NCBI GenBank assembly: GCA_029204225.1
Contig: CM055103.1
Span: 55,881,078 to 55,945,077, forward strand
Direction: 5' to 3'
DNA: 64,000 nucleotides
From: Diphasiastrum complanatum
Lineage: Eukaryota > Streptophyta > Lycopodiopsida > Lycopodiales > Lycopodiaceae
Made by a program: the position numbers and the translations under genes. Under the pieces are notes generated by a model. It saw nothing but the letters and a program-made list of their open reading frames with translations. It had not been told where the DNA came from and made no database searches. Below, piece by piece: positions 1 to 26,140 of the stretch; the first letter of the stretch is position 1; the number at the start of each line of letters is the position of its first letter.

Positions 1-262
1 ATAGCACATTAAGCATCATTAACAATGTAGAAATCTAACATCTACTACACATAGAAGATGTAAACTCAATATGATCTTAACAACATAGCATAAGTATGAT
101 AAGTTTTTATTTTTGTCCATAAAATGGCTATATCACAACACATTTCACACGTGTGGATCCAATACACAAGTCACAAAATCATTCTACATAGAAATTCAAG
201 ATATGACCAAAACAATGCAAACATGGATATGGAAACCCAAAGAGATCACTTCGATAAGCTTG

Positions 263-265
<3 letters not shown>

Positions 266-351
<86 letters not shown>
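266..351. repeat. (GA)43 microsatellite
   Basis: An uninterrupted GA dinucleotide run of 86 nt. It is one of several very long GA/CT tracts in this window. The reading frames through it (Arg-Glu repeats) are translation artefacts. Confidence 0.97.
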
Positions 352-354
<3 letters not shown>

Positions 355-1001
355 ACTTTTTCCATGCTTGCTATATATAGCAGGTCCTTGATCTATTTGG
401 ATATGCTTTCCCTAGCTTATATACATTTGGAAGGTTCTAGATCTATTCCAAACAATGGACTAGATTCAATGCACCTAAACCAACCAATAACAATAGGTCT
501 ATATGTGACCTTATCAACTTGCCTAACATGCTAAAGATAGTAAATCAACTATTCTTAGGCCTTATTGGCAATATAAAGTTTATCTCTAAGTTTTAAAATG
601 CATAGTTGACAATTTCTCACAAAGTCCACCAAGAAGACACCTCTACCTACTCCCAAAGATCAGATCCAAACTCCAAAAAGATGCATCAACAACTTTGGGG
701 CTTTACACATCTCAATCATCACTCCAAGCTCTTTCCAACAAGTGATCACTTGGACTCAATGGATCAAAAACAAGATTGGTACAGTTAATCAAAGTGGATG
801 CATCTCACATGTGGCTTGAGCAATCCACACAGCAAAAGGTGCCTATTATCTAAAAAATCATCCACATACATAGAACATAACTTTCATTGAAAAATTAGAA
901 GCTTATATCAAACCAATCGAGATCCAAGTACACTCTCTAATCTTGATTTTTTAATCAAAACTTTGATTGGAATGATCTACCTTCAAGCATGCATGGATCT
1001 A
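352..1001. other. No gene seen; possible minus-strand Copia leader
   Basis: No coding region is recognised. The segment lies on the internal side of the minus-strand Copia primer-site remnant at 1,002-1,013, so it may be the untranslated leader of a decayed Copia element. No gag or pol homology is visible. Confidence 0.3.
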
Positions 1002-1013
1002 GCTCTGATACCA
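1002..1013 (-). mobile_element. Copia primer-binding-site remnant
   Basis: The minus strand reads TGGTATCAGAGC, the initiator-methionine tRNA primer site typical of plant Copia elements. It is preceded on that strand by ...TTTAGCA, a plausible CA-ending LTR. The LTR would extend to higher coordinates from 1,014, but its far end cannot be placed. No intact coding region accompanies it. Confidence 0.5.
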
Positions 1014-2140
1014 TGCTAAAAATGTGCATTTAAGGACCTTGAATAGACCTACCACAACCTGCATGCATGAGAGTTTGCACAATACCAAATCACTTTGATC
1101 AACTCGGACTTTAGTAAGCTATCAAACAAGATTTGGATCTTGGCAAGAGCTCTTGTACACAAAAAATAATCATCAATCAAAGATAAGAAAGTTTCATGCC
1201 ATATTCATGAAAAAATAAGTGTTACTCAAGATTTTAGAAAGACAAAAACTTCTTACTCTCGGGTAGAGAAAGAAAGTACAAGAGATCATGGCATCAAAAC
1301 AATTCTGTCTCAAAAGTGTTCTAAGTACAATGATGGCTCACTTCCATAGAGTGATAGCTCGAGTTCTTGCTCTAAAAAGCATGTGATGACCTCTTTACAT
1401 GATTGGACCTCGTGATTTGCACCTCTCAATATGATTGGACCTTAAAAGCCAATAGCGTGAGGATTGTGAATTATGGTGCATCACTTGCATTAGTGTGTCC
1501 CTACACTTTAGGACATGTGTCAACACCTCATTCAACTCGAGATGGAATTCATCTAGCAATTGCCAAATCAACATGAAGATATGTACAACATGGTGGTGGA
1601 TTAAGTCCAACCCAATGATGACATTTGGCATGCTACTACTTGACTAGCTTTTATGAATTAGCTCATTTATAACATTAAATATCTAAAGCAATTAGGCCTA
1701 CTATTCACAACGTGGGAACATGCTCCACACATGTGTGATTGACATATGTACATGAAAATATAAAACTATCAAGCTATATTTTGCATAATCTTCAAAAGAA
1801 CGCCCACCCATTGTTGTAATTGTACTATAATATTAGTTGGAGATTGCCATATGGAACTGTTTGCTAATTACTTTTGTTTAGATATTTCATAGCATAATTA
1901 TCGACATGAAATATGAATGGATCTCCAAGCAGATAATGTCGAAACTTCTTCACCGTGAATATCATTTCTAATCCTTCGTAGAATAATTCTTTTCAGAGGC
2001 ACTCAATTGTCACCCTGTGTAATACACGGGATAATCTTGTTTCATGTCATCCTTCTGACTTAAGGTACCTCCTAATGCAAATGAGCATGGAATATTTTTA
2101 CCCAGTCAGGAGGCCGTAAAACTGGAGCTTGCAAAAGCTT
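1014..2140. other. No gene seen; possibly LTR of a decayed Copia
   Basis: AT-rich sequence without a convincing coding region. The part next to 1,014 may be the LTR that belongs to the primer-site remnant, but no second LTR copy is available to define it. Confidence 0.3.
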
Positions 2141-2420
2141 CTATTTAAGATTGTCGAAAGCTTTTTCTTGGTCTGTTAACCATGTATATTCGACTTTTTT
2201 CTTCAGCAAGTGTGTTAAAGATGAAGCCAGACTTGCATGATCGTAGAACCTTCGATAATAGCCAACATAAGCCTAAGAACCCACGTAATTCTCGTAAATT
2301 CCTTGGTTCTTTCAAAATTTTTACTACTAAGTACCCCAAGCAATAGTAAATGTCGTTTTGGATTGGTCTTCCTCTCGAATTGACACTTGGTTATAGCCCA
2401 AAAATCCATCAAGAAAGCTA
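2141..2420 (-). pseudogene. Gypsy reverse-transcriptase relic
   Basis: Two overlapping minus-strand frames hold fragments typical of the segment just after the Gypsy RT palm: a stretch like 'LRELRGFLGL' (the conserved ELRGFLGLTGYYR region linking RT and RNase H) and, in the other frame, 'MMDFWAITKCQ', resembling the FLGYNQ-type segment. The frames are shifted and interrupted, so this is a short dead fragment with no LTR attached. Confidence 0.6.
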
Positions 2421-2429
2421 AGGACTATA

Positions 2430-3462
2430 GTTGATAAAATAAGAAAAACCAGCTTTAATGAGCTTTTTCATTTCTTGTCATACTGTTCAACATACTTACA
2501 ATTACTTTCACAGTGTTGTTGCCTTTTCTAGCTTGGCATCAATTGTAGTATCTGTATGATTAAAATTTCCTTTAGAGATTTCGTGTATATCTTTAAAACT
2601 CCATGCAAACACACCCATGTGTAGAGCTCTTGGGCTTTCTCTTAGAACAAGAAGCTACTCTCGTTAGATATCGTGATTTCAAGGTTTTGGTTTTGATCCC
2701 AAATTGAGTATAGTAAGTGGTTCTTCAATCAATGGAAGAGATATAATCATGCAAGAGTTTGCATCAGATGAATATCGTCTTTAATTATGTCAAAAAAAAA
2801 GGCAAGGCTATTGGACTTCATCTTTGAATGATTTTTATTTGTCTATGTTTATCATGAAGCTTTGGTACATACTACATAATTTGGCTTCTCCATTGGATCA
2901 AGTTTCAAAATATATTTGAGTGTATATCTTATTCAGATGTCTCATCATAAGTGGAAAATATCAATTTCACCATTGTGTCAACATTCAACCTCATATCTTG
3001 CTTGATTCTTGTGTTTCAAAAATTGGTGACATGATGTTTTGTTGAAAGTGTCACCACTTTGGTGGCCCAATCATGTACTACTCTAGTTGCTCATAACTAG
3101 GGTCAACTCAATAGTACTAGATATGTATCAGTTATTTCTAGAAGATGTAATGTGATGAAATTGGTTAGAAATCTAGTGTTTTGAATAGTGACTTATTTTT
3201 CGGACATCTCTCATAGGGGTATCCAGAGTGTGCCAACCATTCAAGTTACCATAACAGTATAATTTAATGTAATGACATTCAATTTTTTGTAAACTTTCTT
3301 GGACATGATGTTGATATCAAATCTTCCATCAATTTTGATCCCTTTAATCAATAATTTATTTTCTCTACAAGATTAAGAACTTCATAATCCAAAAAAGGTG
3401 AAAGTGTCAATGGTGACAACATTAGCATCCATGCAACTAGGCACTTGAGTCGTTATTGTTAA

Positions 3463-3517
<55 letters not shown>

Positions 3518-4630
3518 TGCTCTACAACCAATGAGCAACTTTGCAATGATCAAATCTATTAAATAGGAATCAATTTGCATCCATTGTCAAGCTAATATCT
3601 ACGTCCAAAAATTGTTGATGTGGTCTATTATTTTGTGACCAATTCAATAGGAGTGTGCGAGAGATTCATAAATGGATTGGGCAGATACAAATCACCATCT
3701 ACCCAAACTACCTTGTAACCTCTAAGAGTTCATCTATGTCTACTCAAGGTAACACCTCATTCAACCCTGGTTGTGGCATATTCCTTGTCTAGTTTTACAT
3801 GCACATAATATTTGGTTGTCATTCCTAGCAAAAATTTGAATGTTGAGTATCAACACAATTTTGTTGGTGATTTTCAATGCAATCTGATTGTTAAATGATT
3901 GTTTTATAAGGCCCAAGTAGAGGTCGGTGTTTTCAAATGTGAAGTTGAAATAGACATGTTTGAAGTTTGCAATTGAAGTCTAACATTTAATAACACATGT
4001 ATCATGCCACACCTATCATCCTAGGTGAGTTAAAAGTCAACAAGTACAATCAATACTCTACTTTACCCTACAAGGTCTACATATTCCTATAGAACTGTGA
4101 CCTACATTTTAGCTCTTAAAACTTGCTCACCCTATGTGATAACTCAAGATTCAGGTGCCAGATAGGATTGATTAGCACCAAATTAATCATAATTAAGAAA
4201 CTTGATTAGGCCAAAAAAAACAGGCCCTTTTTTTGTCCAAAAAGGGCTCTAATGTATGCAATGTATTCATCCATTACAAAATGTAATTTCAAGTAACTTA
4301 TCAGAATCGTTTTTCCCCTAGTTTAAATTCAATGTATTTACTAACGCATGGATCTCTCATGCAATCCATTATAGATAGATCACAAGTATTCAATAGATTT
4401 AGATAAACGATTTGAAATCACCTCTTCTTTTGTGGTAATTGTTGGACAATTACCTGCAAATATCCGAAAAGGTATGTCAGTTTCTATAGAGTTTGGGACC
4501 ATATAGATGGCATAATATGGATTTACTAAACCACAACAAACCATTGCTTTTATAGTTTTGTTAATCTCGTTAAAAAAAACTAATATTTGACAAGGAATTG
4601 ATTATCATACTTTCAATGCCATTATATAAG
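2430..4630. other. Non-coding stretch downstream of PnsB3
   Basis: No gene is recognised. The segment holds a (TA)n tract at 3,465-3,515 and otherwise unique AT-rich sequence. It lies 3' of the PnsB3 stop codon, so it should include that gene's 3' UTR and polyadenylation region, but I cannot place the cleavage site. Confidence 0.4.
3465..3515. repeat. (TA)n microsatellite
   Basis: About 51 nt of perfect TA repeat downstream of the PnsB3 gene. Confidence 0.95.
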
Positions 4631-4634
4631 ATAT

Positions 4635-20376
<15,742 letters not shown>

Positions 20377-20416
<40 letters not shown>
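20377..20416 (-). promoter_or_regulatory. (GA)20 tract in the PnsB3 5' leader
   Basis: On the minus strand, 40 nt of GA repeat end one base before the PnsB3 ATG (GAGAGATATGGCA). GA-rich leaders and promoters are known binding sites of plant BPC/GAGA-binding proteins. The position suggests a transcriptional or translational role, but that is inference. Confidence 0.6.
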
Positions 20417-20420
<4 letters not shown>

Positions 20421-20861
20421 GGCTGGCTAATGGGGCTGCCTTAAGAATGGCCTTAGCCACCCAGTTCTTGGGTCTCCATGAATGCACATCTACTCCTCCC
20501 ACAACCGCGAACTGGCTCACAAACTTGCCTCATGTGGACAAAAGTCAATTTCCGACGCTAGTTCCTCAAAATTACCTTCTTCGTGTGGCTTCTTTCTCTC
20601 TTAGCCCGGCCACATGCATGCTATGCATCCTGAATGCAATCCTAGGATGGGCATCCGGTTTGGGAAGTACAAGCCTTGTCAAACACATGCATTTCTAAAA
20701 CCCTGCACTTTTCAAGATGTTCTAGTAAAGTTGATTCCTGAATGTTGCACACATCTCCAAACCAGTTTCTTTTACATCTGGGATGTAGGCACAGTGCCTG
20801 GATGTGCACATCCGAATTTGGATGACATCCTAGAAGTTGAGACAAAATATGATGCATATAG

Positions 20862-20863
<2 letters not shown>
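20417..20863. promoter_or_regulatory. Presumed PnsB3 promoter region
   Basis: Unique sequence between the leader GA tract and the next CT tract. It lies directly upstream of PnsB3 on the minus strand. No confident TATA box was picked out. Confidence 0.35.

Positions 20864-20929
<66 letters not shown>
20864..20929. repeat. (CT)33 microsatellite
   Basis: About 66 nt of CT repeat upstream of PnsB3. Confidence 0.96.
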
Positions 20930-20932
<3 letters not shown>

Positions 20933-21009
20933 CTAGCCCTTTCACTTGTTGAGGGCTCAGCTTCACCCACGTCAGAACCAGCAAGTCGTGGTAAAAATAT
21001 CAGCCTGGG

Positions 21010-21153
21010 GGTCGTCAAGTCCTCCAGTGTCAGTGTTAGTTTCAGGAAGGTCAGATGGAGTGTGATCTGGAGAAGATGGTATGAGCGTGATGGGTTTACC
21101 AGGAATGGGATTCTCAACAAGGTTGTAAGCAGCGCCGGGGGAGCTAAGTTGTT
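21010..21153 (-). pseudogene. Fragment sharing a SPGAAYN...PETNTD peptide with 30.4 kb
   Basis: The minus strand encodes LSSPGAAYNLVENP, then PSSPDHTPSDLPETNTDT. The block at 30,430-30,573 encodes LHSPGAAYNLLFPP, then APLSPDHSIPDLPETNTD in the same order and spacing. Both are flanked by unrelated sequence. The peptide is conserved better than the DNA wording between its motifs, so it probably descends from a coding segment. I do not recognise the parent protein. The other copy lies at the distal end of the extra-ORF region of a Gypsy element, so a retroelement origin is likely. Confidence 0.55.
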
Positions 21154-21221
21154 TTATGCTTTGAAACTCAAGGTCAAAAAATATATTCACTAGTCAAACA
21201 TAGTAAAGTATATAAATTCAA

Positions 21222-22985
21222 GTTAAAAATAACATGATGAAATCTTGAACACTTTTGTTGTTGGAAGGAAACAATGATCAGTCAACATAAAAGTAAATGC
21301 TTGATCTCTCCACCCTAATAGTTGCATCGTTGAGATTTGGGTGTTATAGTAAAATCACTTCCAATTCAGTTGTAGCAACCTACTTGATCACAAAAAATGC
21401 CACTTTAATTCATCATACAAAGAAATGCACTTATATGGCTCTTCTTTGACATTCAAACCTACCCACACAAGATGCAGATATTTAATTGGCATGGGGATAC
21501 GTGTTGTGATACTATCTACCTCCAATATTATTTGTTTCTATTTTAAGCACTTCAATAAGTATTCAAGTGAATTTTGAGTAAATGATATATATCACAAAAG
21601 TATTTACCTAGGATTTTGGAAAACAAAGTAGTGAATACTTGAAAAGCTTTATACTTTATTAGTTCCTTGATTCAATCAACCACATACAAGTATCCATCTT
21701 TATCAAAGTATGCTAACTCACCAGTATAGAACCACTCTTTTACATCAAAGCTTGATGATGTTGTTACTTGCTTGTTTAAATAACCTACATGAATAAGATG
21801 CTTTCAAGATTAAAAGCAAACATTTTACATCAAGAGAACGAGTCATCATTAGCAAGAATTTCAAACGGAAGGAGTAATTCTTTGGGAACGGACCACAAAA
21901 GCCAAAGATAGTCTGATTTAAGTGAAATGCTCTCTCGCTCTAATTAGTTACTAGAGATTATTTAATGTAGTAGATTAATATTTTGGCAGTTGCACTTAAC
22001 CTTTGTCACTAAATCACATAGAATCTTTTGTTTGAGTCTATTACAATTCTCAATTTTGCAAAAAAAAAAATGTTAATTTTGGCGAGCATTGGAATATAAT
22101 TTTAACCCTACATTTGTTATGAATCTTAGAATCATAAATCAATCAACAGTGTCTACCATAGTTTGTTAAAATGTTGATTCTAGGGACCATTTAACATTGA
22201 CTTAAAAGGCCATTTTAAGGACTATTTGAGATTGGCTTTCACATCAACCATTTTAGTTGACAAGTTTTGCCCTAGTTATTTAAGGATTTGTAGCATTTGA
22301 AAGGCACCTCCATTCATTGTTTGTGCCTTTTTTAAGTCACACCAGAGTGTTTGATTTGTTCTAGCAAAATCTAGTGTTTCATATCAGTTGAAGTTTTATT
22401 ACCTTGCAAGACTCTCAATGTTCCATTTAATTCCAACAAAGCCTACTCTAGCTATTATTACTGATTTCTGGAAATTTATGCAGTCATAGCATTTCCTTGG
22501 TGATGGGCCCTTGCCTATTGAGATTAAAACTCAAAAGAACATACTATATCCATGTAACTTACTTTTGTAATGGTAGGTTTATGCGACCAAAGTTCTCCTT
22601 TCGCTTTTGGTGGCAAACATCTACCACTCTCCACACCCACAACTTCAGCCATCAAATTGGCGCACAATAAACCAATAGAGCCCGGGTGCTGAGTATCTTT
22701 CCGACTAGGCATTGTTCTAATACATCACATTTCAATTAGGCCATCATCTTGAAGATTTTCTATTACCGATTACCCTTTTAGTGGAACTTTGGTTCTAAGT
22801 AAGCAAGAAGAGTGAAAGGACAATGATTGCAACTAATAGTATTATTATAAGCTTGATGTTGCTAGAAAGTAAGCTGCTAATATTAACTTTCATTACCATT
22901 TTGAGATAATTTCAATCTTAATCACATAGAATCAAATGCTCATACAAATCAAGACATGATTCAAGAATTTGACAAAAGTAGGAAT
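21222..22985 (-). pseudogene. Truncated duplicate of the 4CL-like gene (exons 2-4 with introns)
   Basis: This collinear copy of 42,063-43,588 includes introns 2 and 3, so it arose by DNA duplication and not retroposition. Exon 2 copy: 22,747-22,562, with an in-frame TGA near its start and the donor GGTAAG reduced to GTAAGT by one missing base. Exon 3 copy: 21,784-21,639, keeping length and acceptor but with CGA changed to TGA at 21,672-21,674 and an altered donor. Exon 4 copy: 21,379-21,314, two bases short and with a TAA. Exons 1, 5 and 6 are absent. Where the larger gene has TAG in exon 2, this copy keeps a Cys codon (TGC). It sits upstream of PnsB3 on the same strand. Confidence 0.9.
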
Positions 22986-23949
22986 AGGTAGGAGTTTCTA
23001 CATCCTGTGAGTATCAATGATTGATCATTGTTCTATGGTCTTGATAGTGTAGATCAGCTTGAGGGTGTCTAGTCATTCATATGACCATTGATTGCATGTT
23101 TTTGCCACAACCCATACTCTTGTGTGCTTGTCTCCAATATGAGTGATCATAGTGAGTGTGAAACAACCTTCCTTTCAAATGACTCTTTGCAACAAGAAAC
23201 ATCAACATTTCAAAAGCTTTTGACTTGGGGAGTAGCAATAGATCTTACCTATAACATCATAATGTAGAAGCTTCTTTTCTTACATAGTAATTTTCAACTA
23301 GTGATTCATCCACTAGAGATAATAATAATATCCATTGTAAGCATTGTTGGGCTCAAAAGGAATAATTAGCCTTAATAATGAAGGTGATTCTCTCTTAAGA
23401 CCCCTCGAGGTGTCTTAAATAAGTTCAACAAGCCAAAAATGACTCAAAGTGGACTTAACAAGGGCTAGCAGTGCCTAACTAGATTTCAAGATATTTATGT
23501 TTAGTTAAGACATGCGTCCTGTCATCAGACATAATTTTGGAGATCTTTTGGCTCACTTGCAATTGAGAGAACTTGGAGCTCCATGTTCTCTTTATTTTTG
23601 TAAATGCGAGTCTTGGGATATGATCTTGTTAGCACTCAAGGCCCCCATCAGATGAATCCATGTCGTCCACACTTTTAATAATGGAATCCATTTTTTTCGC
23701 TTTTCATTTTGATATGAGCTTTGCGGTATTCTTTGCCATCTTTAGTTTTTTTTAACATAGATGTGATGGTTGTCTCTATTTCTTTGTTGGCTTGGCCTTG
23801 ATTGTGAGGTTTGGCACAATACAATGCACTACCTACGAGAAGTACATGAGACGTCACAAATATTGTGCTCTCAATTATATGACTTTGCATTGAATCAACT
23901 TTAACACCTAACATTTAATTATGGACCCAAGTGAAAACTATGTTGTAGT
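22986..23949. other. No gene seen
   Basis: The sequence beyond the duplicated block. It matches neither side of the ligase gene and no coding region is recognised. Confidence 0.4.
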
Positions 23950-24180
23950 AGAGCTACGCTCAAGTTGGAGTCTATGTGTAGTCGAATAACATTAGGTCAT
24001 TGATAGACTACAACTCGAGAAATGTAAATGTCTTCTTCAATAACTCCATTGAGATATGTTGTATGTACATCCATTTGATGTATTTCCAAATCTGATGTAG
24101 CAACAACTGATAGCAAAAGTCGAGTAGAAGAATGCTTGACTACTGGACTGAAAGTCTCAGTGTAATCGACATTGTATACC
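23950..24180 (-). pseudogene. Copia reverse-transcriptase fragment
   Basis: The minus strand reads NVDYTETFSPVVKHSSTRLL, then LEIHQMDVHTTYLNGVIEED, the conserved start of the Copia RT. It is close to the copy at 38,650-38,820 and differs by scattered substitutions. It is truncated at 24,181-24,187 by the LTR of the plus-strand Gypsy element, which appears to have inserted here. Confidence 0.8.
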
Positions 24181-24186
24181 TGAGAA

Positions 24187-24926
24187 TGTTGGAGGGTTTG
24201 TGGATCTCAAGGCAACCCTAACCCTATCTAGTAAGTGAGAGAGATTTGGCACCCTGTGTGTGTAAGTCCAACCCGATGATCACATGGTTATTTGATTGAT
24301 TAGTTAAAAGTCAATAAAAGGACTTTAGGCCTTTTTGCAGGACTTTTAATGTCGCAAGGCCTAAATGTCAAGTTAGTGAATAAAGTTGGGTTTCCCTCCA
24401 ATTTTGATGGTTCCCACACTTTTTAAATTTGAATAAAAAGAGAGGCCAAGGTCCTCCTCTCTACTATAAGAAGGGACCAACTCGAGATGCTCCTCATGTT
24501 CATTTTCTCATTTCAATAAAGCAGATTGGTTCTCTTCAGAAATGGATTGATGAATATCCTTGCTCTCTATCACTTTTCCTCCTCTCTCATGCTTATTTGG
24601 ATTTTGCTAATTGTTGAATCTGAGTGTTATTGGGATTGTATGTTACTATACTTTTTATGAGAGAGAAAGGGAGAGAGAGAAAGAGTAAGCTATCTCTATT
24701 GTGGATGTGTAGTGCTAAGGAATTGTAAGTGTTGAGGGATGTGTAGTGTTAAAGAGTAGGGTTAATGGATGTAGAGATAGATGTAAATCCTCCATTCATG
24801 TTGAAATCTGAACTAAACTATCGCTCTCATGGGAACGAACCTACGCGTGACAACTAACTCCGTTTCTTTGATGCTAGATTGACTAGATCTTGGATTCAGG
24901 TTAGGCAAGGAAAGAAATCCACGGCA
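24187..24926 (+). mobile_element. 5' LTR of the plus-strand Gypsy element
   Basis: It starts TGTTGGAGGG right at the interruption of the Copia RT fragment and ends ...CCACGGCA four bases before the primer site. A start at 24,181 (TGAGAATG) is also possible. No matching 3' LTR is in the window because the element is broken at about 30,362. Confidence 0.65.
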
Positions 24927-24930
24927 ATTT

Positions 24931-24948
24931 TGGCGTCGTTGCTGGGGA
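24931..24948 (+). promoter_or_regulatory. Primer binding site, tRNA-Asp type
   Basis: TGGCGTCGTTGCTGGGGA differs at two positions from the complement of the plant tRNA-Asp 3' end (TGGCGCCGTTGCCGGGGA), the primer site commonly used by Tat/Athila-type Gypsy elements. Confidence 0.75.
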
Positions 24949-26140
24949 GCTACGCCAATTTTTCAGTTGCAGCATGATTGTTGGATAGTTAGCTTGCATT
25001 AGGCATCTTATCGTGGCATGAATAATGTTAGATCTGCATTTTAGGGTTAGTTTGGGATTGATTTTACTTGATTTGAGTGGATTGGCTTGTTTGAAATCTA
25101 ATCTGATTGATAAACAGGGAAAGCTATTCAGATCACCAATCTTAAAATCCATTTGAATCTGAGATATCAGAGAAAATAATAAAAATCGATCAAATCTACC
25201 AGATTTGGTCAAAAAAGAGACAAAAAGCGTCATCAGAGCTGATAACTTTTTACTCTCTTTCAGGAAACCTTCGCCGAGTTGCAGACACCTTCGATTTTTT
25301 TTACAAAACCTTCAGTTTGAAGGGCGAAGATTAATTCCCAGCAGATTTTTAGAAACATCAGAAAAAACGTCAAAAAACATCGAAAAATCATCAAAACCCT
25401 AAAAATACAGAAAAAGAACCTTCGCCCGATTCACTGTGCTTAGGTGTGATTCAAATCTATCTACTGCCAGGTCGACGAAGAATAATGCCAAAAATAAAAA
25501 GATTTTTAGAGGATCAGTTGTCATATTGCAATATTTTTGCCAAAAAAAAGTCACTTTTTTGCAAAAATACCAGTATTACTCTTGATACTTCGACGAAACC
25601 TTCGCTGAGATTTCAAATGCTATTTATAGTAAAATACTAGTTTATGAGTTCGGCAAAGATTCTTCTTGATCAGATCACAGAAATTCTTGAATTTTACCCT
25701 CGCTAGACTACAAAAACTATAATTTCTTATGTCAGAAACCTTTGCCCAATTTTCCATAGTTGTACCTGTGTCAGATCCTTCACCTGAGAGGTTGGCGAAG
25801 GTTATTTCCCTAGAAATTGTTAAAAAAGTGTTCAGAGAGTTTTTTCTCAAAATAGCACTGTTAAACCTTCGCTGAGACAACCTTCGCCAGTCCTATTTTT
25901 AGTTTTTAATTTTCCAGATCAAGTCTCTGTCAAAATTTGGATCAAATCTGATATATCTGATTTGGATTTTGAGAGATTTATCATTTTTGATAAGTATCGA
26001 TTGATCGAATTTCGAAAAGTTTTTCATCATATAGAATCAGATTTTTGAAAAGTGGAATAGATCTAGTATATCTAATCTGAGATAGTTTTTTGAAAAATCT
26101 AGATCCAATCTCATTATCTATTTGATCTAAATTTGTGAGG
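24949..26140 (+). mobile_element. Gypsy leader with repeated CCTTCGCC motif
   Basis: The 1.2-kb untranslated leader contains at least nine scattered copies of CCTTCGCC or close variants between 25,267 and 25,890. Some are in inverted orientation (GGCGAAGGTT near 25,793), so hairpins are possible. No coding region is recognised. Confidence 0.6.

Noticed and set aside
113-391. ORF containing a long Arg-Glu repeat
   Set aside because: It is the GA microsatellite read in frame. The ends have no recognisable protein sequence. The same applies to the Ser-Leu or Arg-Glu frames near 4.9-5.1, 14.3, 15.2, 20.4 and 20.9 kb.
25205-25880. Small ORFs in the Gypsy leader
   Set aside because: Short, without recognisable domains, and in both orientations over a repeat-rich untranslated leader.
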